DNA of 64,000 nt from Brevipalpus yothersi (lineage: Eukaryota > Arthropoda > Arachnida > Trombidiformes > Tenuipalpidae), in NCBI GenBank assembly GCA_003956705.1, contig QZCP01000057.1, forward strand, positions 186,001-250,000. The letters run 5' to 3'. The notes beneath the pieces were generated by a model, which searched no databases, was not told where the DNA came from, and worked only from the letters and a program-made list of their open reading frames with translations. Shown piece by piece: positions 62,601 through 64,000 of the stretch; the first letter of the stretch is position 1, and every line of letters starts with the position of its first letter. The translations under genes and the position numbers were made by a program.

Positions 62601-64000
62601 CTATCTGGGCAGAGGTCCAAATCGTATTCAGAAAGCAATGCAAGACTATGAAAGCATAAGTAAGCAATAGTTGGGGATGGAGCATGTATCTCTCTTATGC
62701 AACCGAGATGTTGAATAGTTAGTCGCTTTGTGAACAGAAAATATCGTATCATCAGCCCATAATTTTTTTTCTCTCTCTCTCTCTCGGTTCCTGTGTTTTG
62801 ACTATTTCTATCCCTTCCCTCACTAGGCTTTCTCAAACTTCCTACAACTTCAGTTTTCTTACAATTCAGTTTGTTAGTTTTCAGGCATGTCAATGCCTTG
62901 AGTTGTTATTTTTCTATTAATTGGCCATGAAATTTCATATGTTCAGCTTTTGAAGATGTCTCTCCTAGAGTGAACTGTCTTTTTTTTGTCTTTCATCGAA
63001 ACAATTGAAGCTACTCCTCTTTACTAGATGCAGCAAGTTGTTGTACACCAACATGAACCGAAGAAATCACGGGTCGTGAGGAAATCCTCTGGTCACATTA
63101 AAATCTATTCTTTATTGCCTGCAACCTGAAAACAAAAAAATCTATATGCACAAAAAGCCGAAGAATTCTCCTTACTCAGTTTCTTCTCTCTATCTTGAAA
63201 CTTTTCTCTGTGTATATCGTTTTTTCCTTTTCTCTCTGCTTCCGATAGATTTTTTTATCATTAATCATGTTGCTCTTTCATTTTATGAGACCCATCTTGA
63301 GTTTTCTCTGATTAGAAATTGGTTTCATTTTTTAGTTCATCAATCTTGGATCTTCAAATTAGATTTGTGAGAGCTTCTTTCATTCATCATTCAAATTTTT
63401 CTTGTGATGTTTAGAAGGAAGTTGCGAAATGACTATGAATATCCGATTATTGTAGGGCAGATGAACGAAGAGATGGATTGAGCCTCTACGTATCAATAAC
63501 ATTGGATGCATCCTATGTCAGAGAAATGTGCACCAACCTACGCTTGCATAACTTCCCATTGTGTATTTAATTTTAATTGTCTCTCTTTCGCCTTCGAACT
63601 TCAGATATGAACTGCTCACTCCCAATGCCATTCCCAAGGGTTTCATGGATGGCAAATTGGCTTGTGAAAAAATGATTACGGCTTTGGATCTTGACACCAA
63701 TCTTTATCGAATTGGTCAGAGCAAAATATTCTTCCGAGCTGGAGTGCTTGCCCAGTTAGAAGAAGAACGTGATTTGAAGATGACTGATCTTATTCGTAAC
63801 TTCCAAGCCATGTGTCGTGGTTGGCTTGCTCGTCGAAACTACCAGAAGCGCCTTCAACAACTGAATGCTATCCGAATAATTCAAAGAAATTGTGCAGCCT
63901 ATCTCAAGCTCCGAAATTGGGCATGGTGGCGGTTGTATACCAAAGTTAAGCCTCTACTGCAGGTTACCAAGCACGATGAACAATTACTCGCCAAAGAAGA
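59638..64000 (+). CDS. zip: Non-muscle myosin II heavy chain (zipper), motor and neck, truncated by window end
   Basis: Exons: 59638-61242, 61303-61467, 61596-61710, 62011-62314 and 63605-64000 (open at the edge), giving about 861 residues. The start MAQLVDANGG follows CAAACA and fits the family. The N-terminal SH3-like domain comes first, then the P-loop GESGAGKT at residues 187-194, switch I NSSRFG at 249-254, and switch II DIAGFE at 470-475. The actin-binding and relay parts follow (EQLCINYTNEKLQQLF, NPNFVRCIIPNHEK), then the reactive-thiol helix ([20 protein letters not shown]), the converter, and light-chain-binding IQ motifs around RNFQAMCRGWLARR and IRIIQRNCAAYLKLR. The sequence matches Drosophila Zipper and not muscle Mhc: there is no muscle-type alternative exon array. 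It drives cytokinesis and cortical contraction. The coiled-coil rod lies right of the window. Confidence 0.97.
62315..63604 (+). other. Intron of the non-muscle myosin heavy chain gene
   Basis: This 1.29 kb intron joins the thiol-helix exon (phase 2, donor gttagt) to the converter exon (acceptor cttcag). No internal exon matching an alternative myosin segment was seen. Confidence 0.85.

Overview
The window is nuclear DNA from an arthropod, most likely an arachnid and probably a mite. It is AT-rich, with GT-AG introns (many only 60-150 bp) and dense (GA)n/(CT)n microsatellites. The lineage call rests mainly on the cuticle gene, whose chitin-binding domain has the arachnid-type ending (GxYGYxDAxGxxRxVxY...GF.A.V.TNEPGT), and on an ecdysteroid-pathway neverland gene. 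All gene models below were assembled by eye from reading frame, splice sites and phase; no transcript evidence was available.

Layout. 1-14500: no supported exon, probably intron or upstream flank of the next gene. 14501-22786 (+): the 3' two exons of a PDZRN3/LNX3-type PDZ protein. 23670-25463 (+): an intronless NOC3 nucleolar protein. 25927-31886 (-): a 13-exon cuticle protein carrying an RR chitin-binding domain followed by Gly/Tyr-rich and then extreme Met/Gly-rich exons. 31887-39800: a gene-poor gap. 39869-42509 (-): translation initiation factor eIF3b, 7 exons, 693 aa. 43292-43536 (+): last exon of the gamma-secretase subunit PEN-2, divergent from eIF3b. 44347-44490 (+): a 47-codon candidate transmembrane microprotein. 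46428-48829 (+): a short TTC28-like TPR protein. 49723-54227 (+): the JIP3/JIP4 (Sunday driver) kinesin/JNK scaffold. 54960-57308 (+): a Neverland/DAF-36 Rieske oxygenase. 59638-64000 (+): the motor-domain exons of non-muscle myosin II heavy chain (zipper), running off the right edge.

No functional cluster is evident. Most genes are conserved housekeeping or signalling genes. The lineage-specific part is the cuticle gene: seven consecutive exons are symmetric (phase 1 at both ends) and differ only in repeat composition, so the gene looks built by exon duplication and tolerant of exon skipping. Other points of interest are in-frame microexons of 18-36 nt in JIP3/4 and of 21 nt in the TPR gene, a candidate 18-nt cassette exon in JIP3/4, a low-complexity insertion inside a PDZ domain, a truncated TTC28 architecture, and the microprotein. 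I saw no transposons, CRISPR arrays, rRNA or tRNA genes.
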